64,000 nucleotides of DNA, taken from the NCBI GenBank assembly GCA_947685225.1, contig CANTUV010000014.1:2170001-2234000 (forward strand). Reading direction: 5' to 3'. The notes beneath the pieces are model-generated. The model saw only the letters and a list, made by a program, of their open reading frames with translations. It was not told the origin of the DNA and ran no database searches. Positions 38,894 to 50,598 of this stretch are shown piece by piece. Position numbers and translations under genes: made by a program. Positions within the stretch are counted from its first letter, which is position 1, and each line of letters begins with the position of its first letter. The DNA comes from Garcia nutans. Taxonomy: Eukaryota; Streptophyta; Magnoliopsida; Malpighiales; Euphorbiaceae.

Positions 38894-40131
38894 ATGTATG
38901 CAGCGAGACCTCTCTCTCTCTGTCTGAGAGATCCTTCCGTTCTTTCTTTACCTCCTCCTGAAGGTCCAAATTCAGGTATACTAGTAATCCAAGATGAAGA
39001 AGCACAACCCACTAGCTGTTTCGGATCGTGTAATGATATTATTGTAAAAAATCTGCCTTTCCCTCAAAATTACAACTTACAAGTTCGCTACACACAAAGT
39101 AATGGTCAGAGTAGCACTACCTATACAAACAATGTCACCTTTGTACCTGTTCTTGATCAACCACTGTCCTCTAATGAATACTATTGCATCGAACGAAAAG
39201 GGAAGCACAAAGGGTATGTTTTCTATCTATCTAGTCCCTCTTATTTGTTTTATTATTTTTTTAGCATAATAATCATATTCATTCTTGATCATATTAAATT
39301 TCAGGGAAGCTTACAGGAATTCAAAGGAGGAAGATAAGACATCATGTTGTTTCTGCAGATGTATTACTGATTTTATTTCAGAACCTTTAGAACCTCAGGC
39401 TCATGACATATATCAGCAATTCGAAATTCGACCCAGAAACTGGGGCGGCTTTGTTGCAAAATCAATAGCTTCAGATGGGTACCCGCCAAATTTCTTAAGG
39501 AGAAAAGGTTGGAGAGTGCATACAACACTCTGCTTGAAGTTCAGTTGAATGAAGCACAAGGCCTTGACAAGACTCTTCGCGCTCGTTTACCTGATTTTAG
39601 CAGCTTTTCCTTGTCACAGAGAAGTTCTCCCTCTGTTGTAGTAGGAAAATGGTACAGCCCTTTCATGTTTATCAAAGATGGAACAGTTGCAGATCAAATG
39701 GATAGTTCAAGATATTACGAAATCACACTTCAGCAACATTGGAAGCATATTTTCGCTTGAGAAAAAGTAATGCTAATGCTAATGCTCCTGTGACTGTGGA
39801 TGTTGCTGTTGAAACTGAAGCAATCGAAATTGCTGGTGACAATGCCTTGCAAAATGTGAAGAGAGTGATTGATGGGGTGATGTGGTTTGATAATGTAGGT
39901 TTAAGTTTAGCAATCGTTGAAAGAATGAAGTGGGAGGAAGAGAGATTTGGGTGGATTGGTGGGAGCGAAGGGCAAGTGAAAGTGCTCGAGGAATTTGGAG
40001 GCATTGGTGAGTGGAAGAAATTTGGTTGCTATGTGTTGGTTGAGAGATTTGTACTTAAAAGAATGAATGGGAGCTTAGTGATGACTTACGATTTTAGGCA
40101 TACTCAACATGTTATTAGCAAATGGGGATGA
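38894..40131 (+). pseudogene. DUF1262 gene copy A (frameshifted)
   Basis: Two exons like the intact copy: 38894-39213 (starts MYAARPLSLCLRDPSVL, ends KGKHKG) and 39305-40131, with intact GTATGT/TTTCAG splice sites. Exon 1 is open. Exon 2 loses one base near 39525 (after GWRVHTT), giving a stop at 39546-39548. About 210 bp further on, a TGA at 39758 and a 4-nt deletion follow, after which the frame NANAPVTVDVAVETEAIEIA resumes to the end (HVISKWG). A 6-nt in-frame deletion lies near 39990. A TATA-like TATATAAATA lies about 150 bp upstream, as in the other copies, so it may still be transcribed. Not expected to make a full protein. Confidence 0.85.
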
Positions 40132-40374
40132 CGAAAGTCAACGTTTTGGTCTGTTTTTATATGAAAATGTTGTAATGTTTAATTAGGTGTGGATTGATAT
40201 TGAATTCATTTTGTATTGTTTTGCTTTGGCATGTAAGTTGACTTTTTTTTGGTCTTTTGATGATTTTTTTTAATTTTTTAAAGACGAGCATATATGTAAA
40301 ATAAATTATTTATTCATATTATTTTGTAGATTAAATTAAAATAAAAAAATATTAATTCTTTTTGCATATGTGTG

Positions 40375-40790
40375 CTCATATGCGTGGAAGAAATACAAGG
40401 TCGATGTGATATGGTTTAAAAGCAATATAAGCAGTACATGGCTGTATTTAGCCATTGTTAAGAGAATGTAATAGGTATAGATCTAGCTAAAGGTTAGACA
40501 TCAGACCTTAATTAGTGAAAAAAAATTATGAGAGAATAAGCCAAGCCTTTGAAAAATTTAGTATTTTTTAAGTCTAAGTTAAATTTAGGTGCAGTAGAGG
40601 TTTGGTTGGGTTAGTGGCAGTAAACGGCAAATAAGAGTGAAGACTGAAGAGATTGGAGGAGTTTACAAGAATTTGGGAGTGGAAGAAACTTCAAATTTGG
40701 TTGTTATGTGTTGGTTGAGAGGTTTGCATTCAATAGAATGGATGGAAGTTTAATGCTTCATTATGAATTCATGCGTACTTTTTTTTTTAG
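40375..40790 (+). pseudogene. 3' fragment of another DUF1262 copy
   Basis: Decayed similarity to the last third of the family: a GVMWFGSVGLSLAIVERM-like stretch near 40410-40470, then, after unrelated or decayed sequence, one resembling WKKFGCYVLVERFVLKRMNG at 40678-40745, ending like HYEF. Stops and indels are frequent. The same fragment lies downstream of copy C (58205-58580), so it was part of the ancestral duplicated block. Confidence 0.65.
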
Positions 40791-41089
40791 AATAATTCAA
40801 GCATACTTAATTAAGGAGAAAATGAGAATGAGAAAATTGTCATAGTTGCCTCAATTCATTCTTTAATTTGCTTGCTTTGGTTTTAGTAAAGAGCATCTAT
40901 ATTAAAATTTCAATGTTCATACAAATATTTGGTTAAAATTTAATGTTTTCATATAAATATTTTATTGTATTTATTTTTGTGAATTTTTAAATTAAATAAT
41001 GCATAATGTTCTAAAAATGTATTTTCACCATGTTTTAAATGCGTTGATGCCGTATTTTAAATGCATCTCACTGTATATGTATTTTTTTG

Positions 41090-41974
41090 AAATCAAAGGC
41101 TATTTATTAAAGTAGAATCAAAAACAAAATTCAAACAACAAAAAAACTAAAAAGACTAATCTCTAGCCGGCAAGTTAACCTCTTACACCCAATTTAAGGT
41201 CTTTGATTATGAAAATCTTTATGCCAAAGACTGAAGATAAAATCTGAAAGTTGATTCTAACAACTGAAATAAGTGTTAGACAAAACTGTTCCGGTAAGAG
41301 AGTGAGCTTCCTTATTGGCTTCTCTTTTTATCTAAGGCAAATTGTTACCTGTTATATAACAGTCATCCAAAGTCTAAACCATCAACTATAGAATAAATAA
41401 CTCCAAAATACACTTTTTGGCTATCAATTTTGGATGACTGTTCCAGTAAGAGAGTGAGCTGCTTTATTGGTTTATCTTTACCCAAGACAAATTGTTACCT
41501 GTTAAATAACAGTCATTCAAAGTCTAAATCATCAAATGTAGAATAAATAACTCCACAATACACTTCTTGGCTATCAAACTTTTGGTGTAAATTGTAATTT
41601 CGGAGTCAAGCTAAATAGAATTATAAGGGCAATAAAATTTTTTTTACTAAATTTTAATACGACTGTATTCTTAAAGACTAAAATTCAAAACTTCTGGTTA
41701 AGTTAGAATAATCTTTTACTAACTAATCTATATATTATATGGTTCATGACTTTCAACATTAGACAAATAATATCAACACATATCAAGATATATTGAATAC
41801 AGATGATGTGTTTATGCCCAAATGTATCTCATAAGAGCACCAAAATTATATGAAAAATTCTTGCTAAAAATGTATCATATAATAAGATTAATTTCATGTT
41901 AAAGATTCACAATTTTTTTTATTGCTGAAGATATTTCATTGTATAGAAATTCTTATCAATATGATATGACTAAT
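41090..41974. other. Noncoding spacer with a 155-bp direct duplication
   Basis: No gene. At about 41286-41435 and 41440-41590 two copies of a unit starting CTGTTCC(G/A)GTAAGAGAGTG and containing CAAATTGTTACCTGTTA and AATAAATAACTCCA lie in tandem; they differ by scattered substitutions and small indels. The A-rich minus-strand boundary near 41090 may be the tail of an old retroposed sequence. Confidence 0.6.
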
Positions 41975-42230
41975 TAGGGATGTGCAATGATCATATTGAT
42001 TAGATTTTAGGGATCGACTAATTGCCCACTATTAATAGGTTGAAAAAATTAAATTTTAAAAATTGATCTTTATTGGTTGGTTGAGTCGGTTTTTGTCGAA
42101 TTCGGTCAAATTTACTAATAAATATATAAGTTGAAATCAACCAACTCAATCGATTTAAATTAATATTATCGTTCGAATTAGTTGGACTGCGATTAGGTCA
42201 ATCCGGCTCAAACAATTTCGCTCATCCCCG
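41975..42230. mobile_element. hAT-type MITE, 256 bp
   Basis: Inverted termini TAGGGATGTGC (left) and CGGGGATGAGC (right end, reversed) bound an insert with internal GGTTGGTTGAGTCGG / CCAACTCAATCG-like inverted blocks. It is flanked by 8-bp near-identical target duplications, TGACTAAT (41967-41974) and TGACAAAT (42231-42238). Unit I at about 33463-33475 shows the corresponding uninterrupted site, confirming an insertion into unit II. Confidence 0.75.
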
Positions 42231-42959
42231 TGACAAATTCATATGATACATGAAGTCCATTATAAGTTATTATTTGACTTATCATCCTCGTTATCTTAAA
42301 CAACGTATTAAAACAAGGCTCAACTATTTTTTGTCTTAATTTATTTAACTTCCATAGGAGGCTCTAATTTAAGACCTTAACATTTGAAAAATATCGGCAG
42401 CAACATCGTTTAACATTTAACAGGGAAAATAATTGTCTAAATTAAATATATATCTGAATTTTATATACCCAGTAAATAATTGAGAATATTTTTAAAAAAA
42501 ATATTTTAAGTTATGTTTATTTTCTAATTCAACATATATCTTTTTCATCCTTAATTTTTTTAAAAAAAACTACATAATATATCACTCTTTTTATTTTTTA
42601 TTTACAAAAATACTATATAATTTTTAAAAAATTGCAAAAATATCAATTTTCAAATATAATTTAAAATATATTACATGTATAAAATAAAATCCTTTTTAAA
42701 ATATATTTATACGAAACTTTTTTGGACTTTTGATAAAAATACAAGAAAAATTAAAAATAATTTTAAATTTACTATATTTATAAAATATTTAATCAAAATA
42801 CCAGAATTTATAAAATATTTATCAAAATATCAAATTTTTATTAGTTTATAATAAGTTTACAATGAGTTTATCATGAATTTATAAATTTTACACAATTTAT
42901 AATAAAATAATTAAAAATATTTTTAATAAAAAGGTAAATATTTTTAAAAATACGGTGGA

Positions 42960-43690
42960 GGATATCATTTTTTTCAACTTTTTTTTAAAAATTATGCTAT
43001 TTATGCAATTTCAATGTTACCTTTTCAAATTTACGAATGTCCTACTTTTCTTTAATTTTTATTACTCCGCATGTTTATCTTTTTCACTTTTACTTTTTAA
43101 CATTATTTTTATTATTATTTATTTATTTTTATTTAAAAATAATTTTTAATATCATATTCTCATAAATATATAACATATATATATAACATCTATTAAATAT
43201 CTACAACATCTATATAATATCTACCAAATATACACAGAACATCTACTAAATACCTATATAAATTTTTAAAATATTTTTTTAACTTTATTTTTTTAATTTA
43301 ATATTCTCACAATATCCATATAACATTCATATAATATACATAATAAACATATAGCACATACACAACATCTATCAACCATCTACAATATATATATAATATA
43401 CACAAAACATATATACATCTACACAACCATAATGAAATTAATATTTTTTAACTTTATTATTTTATGTGTATAATATGTAAAATTTATTCAAAAATAAATT
43501 TAATAATTTTTAGTAATATATTTTTATATATTTTGCTTTTTTATATTATTTTTGTAAGTGTTTATTTATTATTTATAATCAAAATAAAAATTTTTCTTTG
43601 TTGAAAATATAATTAAAATATTAATTTTTATTATTTTATCACAATATATTTATTTAAAAGTGAAGTTTGAAAAAAAATTAAAATAAAATG
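42960..43690. other. AT-rich noncoding sequence with short motif repeats
   Basis: Between 43150 and 43430 an ACATCTA(T/C)...AATATCTAC-like motif recurs many times, probably a decayed minisatellite. No gene is present. Confidence 0.5.
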
Positions 43691-44720
43691 TTTTTTATAG
43701 TGAGAAAAGTTAAAGTGCTTATCATGTTGCTGTACAAAGGCATTTCCTATGGCAACCTCAACTTCCTCAGGCTTTTGGAAACGGTTTTGGAAGCTCAAAG
43801 TGCCCCATAAAGTTAAGAATTTCGGGTGGTGCTTGTTGCTTGATATTATTCCAACAAAGTCTGCACTTAATGCACATCATGTTTATGTTGATTTAAGCTG
43901 TCCAATTTGTGGCCTCAGGGAGGACAGATTACGTATTTTTTCATTGTGTTATTTTGCAACAGTTTGTTGGACAATATGGGACTCAAGTTTTGTTATGCCA
44001 AATGGTGATTTCTTCACGTAGATCACTTGCATCTCTAGATCTTTGTATGGTGATAAACTAGCTGAATTCTATATTATTTGTTAGAAACTTTGGGCTGTGA
44101 GAAATGATCTGATTTGGACGGGTAAGGTGAAAGCTGCTTATTGTGTTGTTTACCAAGCAGAGTATTTGAATTCCTGGAAACATGCTGCTATGTCGCAGCA
44201 ACTATGCCCAGGGTTAAGTGCAAATGAGCAACCATTTTTTCACTAGGTAACTCCTTTGCCTTTGGTTGAATGGTATTGCTATGCAGATGGGGCATTAATT
44301 TTTCAAGGTAGCAACAAGAGTGGCTATGGGGTTGATTGTCTATCATGATACTAATGAGAATTTTTTAGCTGCTTTTTCTGGTCATCAGTTGGGTTGTGCT
44401 GTATCTTCTTTGGCTGAGCTACTTGCAGTCCGAAATGTCCTAGATTGGTTAAGCCAACGTTTACGTGGTCCTAGTGTTCTTTGAATGGACTCCCAGGAGG
44501 TTTATTATGGTCTCCTCTCAAAATCACATACCAGTACCTTTGTTTGGCACCTTAATTGAGGATTGCAAAGTCCCTTCACAGTGAAAAATTATTTCTTTGG
44601 CTTGGATTAGGAGGCAAATGAATTTGAATACTAGCGTTCATTTCTTTTTCTAGTCTCCATTTTTGGGATACTTTTCCCTCTTGCATTGATGTAATGTCTT
44701 GTGTTTCTCTTTAAAAAAAT
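43690..44720 (+). mobile_element. 3' portion of a LINE: zf-RVT and RNase H regions, decayed
   Basis: The frame at 43749-44021 includes FWKRFWKLKVPHKVKNFGWC, then IIPTKSALNAHHVYVDLSCP and ICG, the zinc-binding (zf-RVT, PF13966-type) region found after reverse transcriptase in plant non-LTR elements. From about 44265, in broken frames, YADGALIFQGSNKSGYGV and AAFSGHQLGCAVSSLAELLA match the RVT_3-type RNase H of these elements. Several stops and frameshifts show it is dead. The 5' part is absent, typical of 5'-truncated LINE insertions. It lies in an insertion specific to duplication unit II. Confidence 0.8.
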
Positions 44721-45689
44721 CATCTTTTATATATAAAATAAATTTTTTTTATAAACATTCGTATTCGAGATCTGGCTTCTTATTAAAAACTTATTAAATC
44801 ATTATAAAAAAAACTTATGAAATCTTCTTTTTCTCATCTCTTGTATATTGAAATCCTTCTTTTTATGAAAGTATATTAGAAATTGTTGAAGAGATGCAAT
44901 TATAAATTTTAAATCTTAACATCTTGTAAAACATATAAGAATTCTATTACTCAATTATTATCCGAATAATTATGTATATTTTTTTCAATAAATATTTATG
45001 AAATATCGGCATTTTAAATTTAGACATGTACATGTATCTTGTTTGAGGTTTCTTTTTTATATGTCACATAATATATTACGTAATATATTATTAATTATTA
45101 TCAAAGATTAAAATTTATTTTTTGTTTATGAAAAAAATTATTAATTATTTATATATGAAAAATGCTGTAAGCTTGATAAGAACATTGAAACCATTCTTAA
45201 ATATTGTTGTTTCTATCCTCTCAAATCAATCTCTCCCTTTGTTTGAGAACTCAAATTTTCATAGGAATTCAGTTGAGTTAAATTGAATTTTATTTTATTA
45301 ATTTTCATATTTAGATAGATATAACTGATAAAATTATATTATTTATATTAAAAAATTCATTTTAAAAAAGTTAAATCATTTAAAATAGGAAGAAAATTTT
45401 ATCAGAATTCAATTCATTTAATAAAATCTGTTATTAAAAATCCAAAAATACTCCCATTAAATTTAATTATGACTTTTTCTATATATAAGGATAAAATGAT
45501 AGAATAACTATATTATTATTTCAGTTTTTAATGACTCCATACAATAAAATTCAAATGAATCCTATAACTTCAAAATTTATTTCAACCACATATAACTCCT
45601 ATAATTAATTGAATTCAATTCTATTAATAGAATTCAATTCAATTTAATTGTTGTGCATAATATTTATTCCTAACCCATCTAGCTTTTCT

Positions 45690-46285
45690 TTTCCCAAATC
45701 CTGCAGATCCAAATTCTGGTATATTTATTGGTAATCCAAGATGAAGAAGCATAACCCACTACCTTATTTTGGATTTTTCAATAGCAGTCATGTAAATGAG
45801 CAGTCTTTCCTTCAACAAGATGAACGGGTTCGTGGATCAATTGGTAAAGGACTCTTTTAGTTTAATCATAAATCTCGAGTTTAAATTCTAAATATATAAC
45901 TGTATACAACTTAAAAGTTCAAGAGGACACTGTAAACAGTGTCAGCTTAATTTCTATTTTTAATCAATGTCTACTATCCTCGGATCAGTACAAAAGGGTT
46001 TGTTTTCTATCTATACAATCTCTTTTAATTTTTTTTTTTGTTGATTAGTTAGAATTTGCAGCCTTAGATTTGAAGATAGATCAATATTATTAATCTAGCT
46101 CAATCTTTAATGTTTATAAAAAATTAAATTGAGATATAATTGATCGTAAATACAATTGAAAAAAAGATGCAAAAAGGGTTGGGATAACAGTTTCCATCTT
46201 GATGAAATTAAATTTCAGGGAAGCTTACAGAAACGCATCAAAGCAGGAAGCAAAAGACAAGAAAAGCTTTATTATTTCTGATTTT
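45690..46285 (+). pseudogene. Truncated DUF1262 pseudogene (unit II counterpart)
   Basis: Decayed exon 1 (45700-45800, with GGTATATTTATTGG and CAAGATGAAGAAGCATAACC matching the region for SGILVIQDEEAQP) is followed by an unrelated insert, late exon 1 near 45960-46010, an intron, and TTTCAGGGAAGCTTACAG at 46214-46231, after which similarity ends. It is the same truncated copy as at 34955-38170 but without the LTR element. Confidence 0.7.
45830..45905 (+). mobile_element. Possible tRNA-derived SINE remnant
   Basis: TGGATCAATTGGTAAAGG resembles a tRNA A box and CTCGAGTTTAAATTC, about 40 bp downstream, resembles a B box, the order and spacing of tRNA-derived SINE heads. It interrupts the DUF1262-derived exon 1. 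A more diverged counterpart is at about 35094-35155 in unit I, so any insertion predates the block duplication. Too short and decayed to name a family. Confidence 0.35.
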
Positions 46286-47027
46286 AAGCCACAGCCAATT
46301 TTAATAGAAAAATCATAAATGATATAGCCAATTACATGTCAAACTTGAATTCTTTCCTGCCTGGTTTGATTCCAATCCGAGCAATGTCCGGGTCAACATG
46401 ACCCAGCTGCTAGTTTCATGAATTTGTCGAAGCTTGGTGTAATAGTTTGCTTGCACATATAGCCAACCACCAAAAATATATATACGCGGTACATGAATTT
46501 CCATCAGCAATGGTGTATGATTGTTTAATATTATCCATGTTTTGACTGCACTTTTGGACCACAAGCTATTCAAGCTCTTCTAATTTTACTAGCATATAAA
46601 ATATTCTATGGTGGCTAAATCTTAAATAAATAAAAAATCTTATATTATAAATTTTTTATTTTCAACATGGATAATTTTGTATAATTTAGTGCAAATTGAG
46701 AGATGAATGTGCACAAAAACTCATATAATATAATTGGAAACCTCGTATATCCTTCTCTTAATAGATAATTTTTGAGTTTTCAAACCCTTGTGAATTTTTT
46801 TTTATAGAAATTTAAGCATTTGATAGTTTTAAAGTTATAGGACAAGTAAATAAATGGAAATGGTACTGAACCTTATTACAGATAACTATATAAATATACA
46901 TAAACCCACCAGAAATAACCATTTAATACATTGATTAGAACTCAATTGTTTCAACACCTACCAAAAATAATTCTAATCTCAAGTTCTGTTCATCTTTTGT
47001 TGTTCTCATTTTAGAAATCATTTGAAG

Positions 47028-48229
47028 ATGTATGTAACGAGACCTCTCTCTCCGTATCTGAGAAATCCTTCAGCTCTTTCTTTACCTCCTCCTGAAGGTC
47101 CAAATTCTGGTATACTGGTTATCCAAGATGAAGAAGCACAACCCACTTGCTGTTTTGGATCGTGTAATAGTAGTAATGTAAAGAAGCTACCTTTCCCTTA
47201 AAATTACAACTTACAAGTTCGGTACACTCAAAGTACTGGTCAGAGTAGCACTGCCTATACAAACAATGTCACCTTCGTACCTGTTCTTAATCAACCTCTA
47301 TCCTCCAATCAATACTATTCATCGAACGAAAAGGGAAGCATAAAGGGTATGTTTGTTTTCTATCTATTCAGTCCCCTTCATTTTATTTGTTTTAGCATAG
47401 TAATCATATTCATTCTTGATCAAACAAAATTTCAGGGAAGCTTACAGGAACTCAAGGGAGGAAGACAAGACAACGTGTTGTTTCTGCAGCTGTATTGCTG
47501 ATTTTTATCCGGAACCTTTGGAACCTCAGGCTCATGACATATATCAGCAATTCGAAATTCGACCCAGAAGCTGGGCTGGTTTTGTTGAAAAGTCAATAGC
47601 TTCAGATGGGCACCCGCCAGATTTCTTAAGGAGAAAAGGTTGGAGAGTGCATACAACACTCTGCTTGAATTTCAGTTGAATGAAGCACAAGGCCTTGACA
47701 AGACTCTTCGAGCTCGCTTACCAGATTTTAGCAGCTTTTCCTTGTCACAGAGAAGTTCTCCCACTGTTGTAGTAGGAAAATGGTACAGCCCTTTCATGTT
47801 TATCAAAGATGGAACAGTTGCAGATCAAATGGGTAGTTCAAGATATTACGAAATCACACTTCAGCAACACTGGGAGCAAATTTTCGCTTACGAAAATGAA
47901 AGTAATGTGATGCAATCGAAATTGCTGGTTACAATGCCTTGCAAAATGCGAAGAGAGTGATTGATGGGGTGATGTGGTTTGGTAGTGTAGGTTTAAGTTT
48001 AGCAATCGTTGAAAGAATGAAGTGGGAGCAAGAGAGATTTGGGTGGATTGGTGGGAGCGAAGGGCAAGTGAAAGTGAAGAGAAATGAGGAATTTGGAGGC
48101 AATGGTGAGTGGAAGAAATTTGGTTGCTATGTGTTGGTTGAGAGATTTGTACTGAAAAGAATGAATGGAAGCTTAGTGATGACTTATGATTTTAGGCATA
48201 TTCAACATGTTATTAGCAAATGGGAATGA
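47028..48229 (+). pseudogene. DUF1262 gene copy B (multiple lesions)
   Basis: Exons at about 47028-47346 and 47435-48229, with splice sites preserved. It starts MYVTRPLSPYLRNPSALSLP. A C-to-T change makes TAA at 47199-47201 where the intact copy has Gln (FPQNY). A 1-nt deletion follows near 47317 (the Cys codon of YYCIERK). Exon 2 carries the same 1-nt deletion as copy A after GWRVHTT (about 47650) and a ~40-nt deletion near 47910 removing the ANASVTVDVAVETE region. The last part, VIDGVMWFGSVGLSLAIVER to the end (ISKWE), is well preserved. TATATAAATA lies about 150 bp upstream. Clearly a pseudogene. Confidence 0.9.
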
Positions 48230-48506
48230 GGAAAGTCAACGTTTTGCACTGTTTTGCTCTGTTTTTAGGTGAAAATGATGTAATGTTTAATAAGGTGTGG
48301 ATTAATATTGAATTCATTTTTTTTTATTGTTTTGGTTTGGATTGTAAGTTGACTTTTTTTTTGGTCTTTTGATGATTTTTTTTTATTTTGTAAAGATGAG
48401 TATGTAAAATAAATTATTTATTCATCTTATTGTGTAGGCATAAATTAAAAAAATAAATAATATTAATTCTTTTTATACATGTGTGCACGGGTGCGTGGAA
48501 GACAAT

Positions 48507-48722
48507 TGTTATATCATCAGACAATAGAACACAAATGAAAAAAATTTACGGCCATGTTATTCAATAAGCCATGCCTTTAAATAGGCTTTACACTAACTAA
48601 CAAAACAAGAAATTAGCAACTAACTTGTACTGCATCTTCTAAAATTTGATTCCTAAAGACTTGGTGAATATAGCAAATTCCTATAGACTAGAACAGACCC
48701 ACAACCAAACTAATCTTGCACA
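48507..48722 (-). repeat. 3' LTR of copia element B
   Basis: 216 bp, bounded on the plus strand by TGTTATATC and CTTGCACA. On the minus strand it follows directly after the polypurine tract at 48723-48736. No partner LTR is present in the window. Confidence 0.75.
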
Positions 48723-49069
48723 AAACCTCCCTTAAACTAATGATTAAACATTAGTTTAAATAAAAAATTTTAAAATTAAATTGAATTCTTTGAACAAACT
48801 CCAAGCAGCTCTCTAAGCTTCCGAAATGCACTTAGTTTGGGGGCTTTTGTGAATATATCAACTATTTGATCCTCACTTCTGCAGTACACAAAATCAATCA
48901 TCTCATTTCTTGTAAGATATGTGAAAAATGATATCGTACATCAATGGGTTTGCTCCTTCCATGTAGAATTGGATTTTTTTTGATAATTTTATTCCAGAAT
49001 TGGGTTCACAAAAAAATAGCCGTAGCCCCTTATTATTTGAAATGAATTGCTGCAAAAATTTGCCACGAC

Positions 49070-50003
49070 CAATGGCGGATGAAACTTATTAAAAGGGGCT
49101 CAATTTTCACAAAAAATTACGGTAGTTAATTTATGGCTAGTAGAAATTTTTTTCGTTTCTATTGTTTGTCGCTGCATCCGCACTTATAGTGGCAGAATAA
49201 AAAATTCATTTAGGAGGCTAAATTTTTATGAAAGAAAATATAGATGACTTTATTATAAATTTAACATTTAATATTATAATAGTTCAATAATTAATTTATA
49301 CTATTAGATTAACTATACTTAAGAAATGATAATTATGATAATTATATCTTACAACTTTGCATATTTTAAAAATATTGCATAATCGTCTCATTTTTAATTT
49401 TTAAAAAAATATATTTTTTTCACATAAAACACGAGCAGTCGATTATTTATATATATGAATTAAAATAAAATTCATTTAAATTTACATATATATATTACAT
49501 ATACATAATTTACATATATATAATTCATTTAAATTATATATATAATTCATTTAAATAAATAAATGAATATATATAAATTCATATATACATATAAAATTCA
49601 CATATATATAAATGTGTATATATATACATATATATATATATTCAAATTTATTTAAATTTAAATTTAAATAAATAAATTCATATATATAAATTCATATATA
49701 AATATAAAATTTATAACTATATAAATAAATATATGTATATTTATTGAAAAATGTGTGTATATATATGCATATATATAATTTATTTAAATTTAAATATATA
49801 AATAAATATATATAAATTCATAAATATAAAATTTATAAATATAAAAATGAATGTGTGTGTATATTTTATAAAAAAAAGAATGTGTGTATATATATGCACA
49901 TACGTACATATACACAAACACACACACACACACACACACACATATATGTATATATGTATAAAGGGGGTCCAGAGCCCCCCTGGACCCTGTGCGTCCGCCA
50001 CTG
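49070..50003. mobile_element. Non-autonomous hAT-like element, 934 bp, inside copia B RNase H
   Basis: The termini are inverted: CAATGGCGGATG on the left and CAGTGGCGGACG on the right (reversed), each followed by a GGGGCTC block. The flanks GCCACGAC and GCCGCACC could be a decayed 8-bp target duplication. The copia B RNase H reading resumes on the other side, proving an insertion. The interior is AT-rich with (TA)n stretches and a (CA)n run at 49917-49941; no transposase is present. The ORFs across 49780-50077 are produced by the CA/TA repeats. Confidence 0.7.
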
Positions 50004-50598
50004 GCCGCACCAAACAACTTGACAGACACATGAACAGGCAGCTACAAATTCGGCCTCAGTTGTTAACTAACAATTAATTGCTTCTTAAATGACCATGATA
50101 CTGCTCTTGATCCCATCATGAAGACAAAACTAGATGTACTTTTTCTATCATCTGGATCTCCAGCATAATTCTCCCTGTGAAGCCAAAAAAACTTTAATTT
50201 TTCTCCTTTTTTATACATGATCCCATAATCAATTGTACCTTGCAAGTATCTAAATATTCATTTTGTAGCTGAGAGATGCAACTCCTTTGGACAATCCATG
50301 AATCTACTAATAAGACTTACGACATGCATTATGTTTGGTGCAGTTAAATACTTTAGGCTTCCTACCATTTACTTGTAAATAGTACTATCAATCCTTTGCC
50401 TTGGGAATCTTTGACAAGTTTCAACCTGTTTTAGCTGGTGCACTACCGGATTGCAAACTTTCATTTTAAACTAGTTTAGCATCTCTTGCACATGCTTTTT
50501 CTGAGAAATAAAAATGCCTGCAGCAGATTAAATAACCTTTATACCAAGAAAGTAATTTATTAGTCCTAAGTTAGACATATCAAACTCAACCATCATGG

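Larger units (their letters stand above)
33420..40870. repeat. Segmental duplication unit I (DUF1262 block)
   Basis: The sequence from about 33430 to 34140, 34330 to 35160 and 37803 to 40350 aligns by eye, in order and orientation, with unit II (about 41900-42960 and 44900-48500). The last part, 38180-40870, also aligns with unit III (about 56100-58740). Unit I additionally contains a 2.6-kb LTR element that unit II lacks. Each unit carries an old truncated DUF1262 copy and/or a near full-length copy, so the gene family expanded by local block duplication. Confidence 0.75.
41900..48506. repeat. Segmental duplication unit II (DUF1262 block)
   Basis: Colinear with unit I (see 33420-40870). Differences: a MITE at 41975, an insertion of about 1.9 kb (42960-44900) that includes a LINE tail, and no gag-only retroelement. 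Homology with unit I stops at 48506, exactly where a copia LTR begins. Confidence 0.75.

Noticed and set aside
49780..50077. ORFs rich in Cys/Val and Tyr/Ile dipeptides
   Set aside because: They are translations of (CA)n and (TA)n microsatellites within the hAT-like element.
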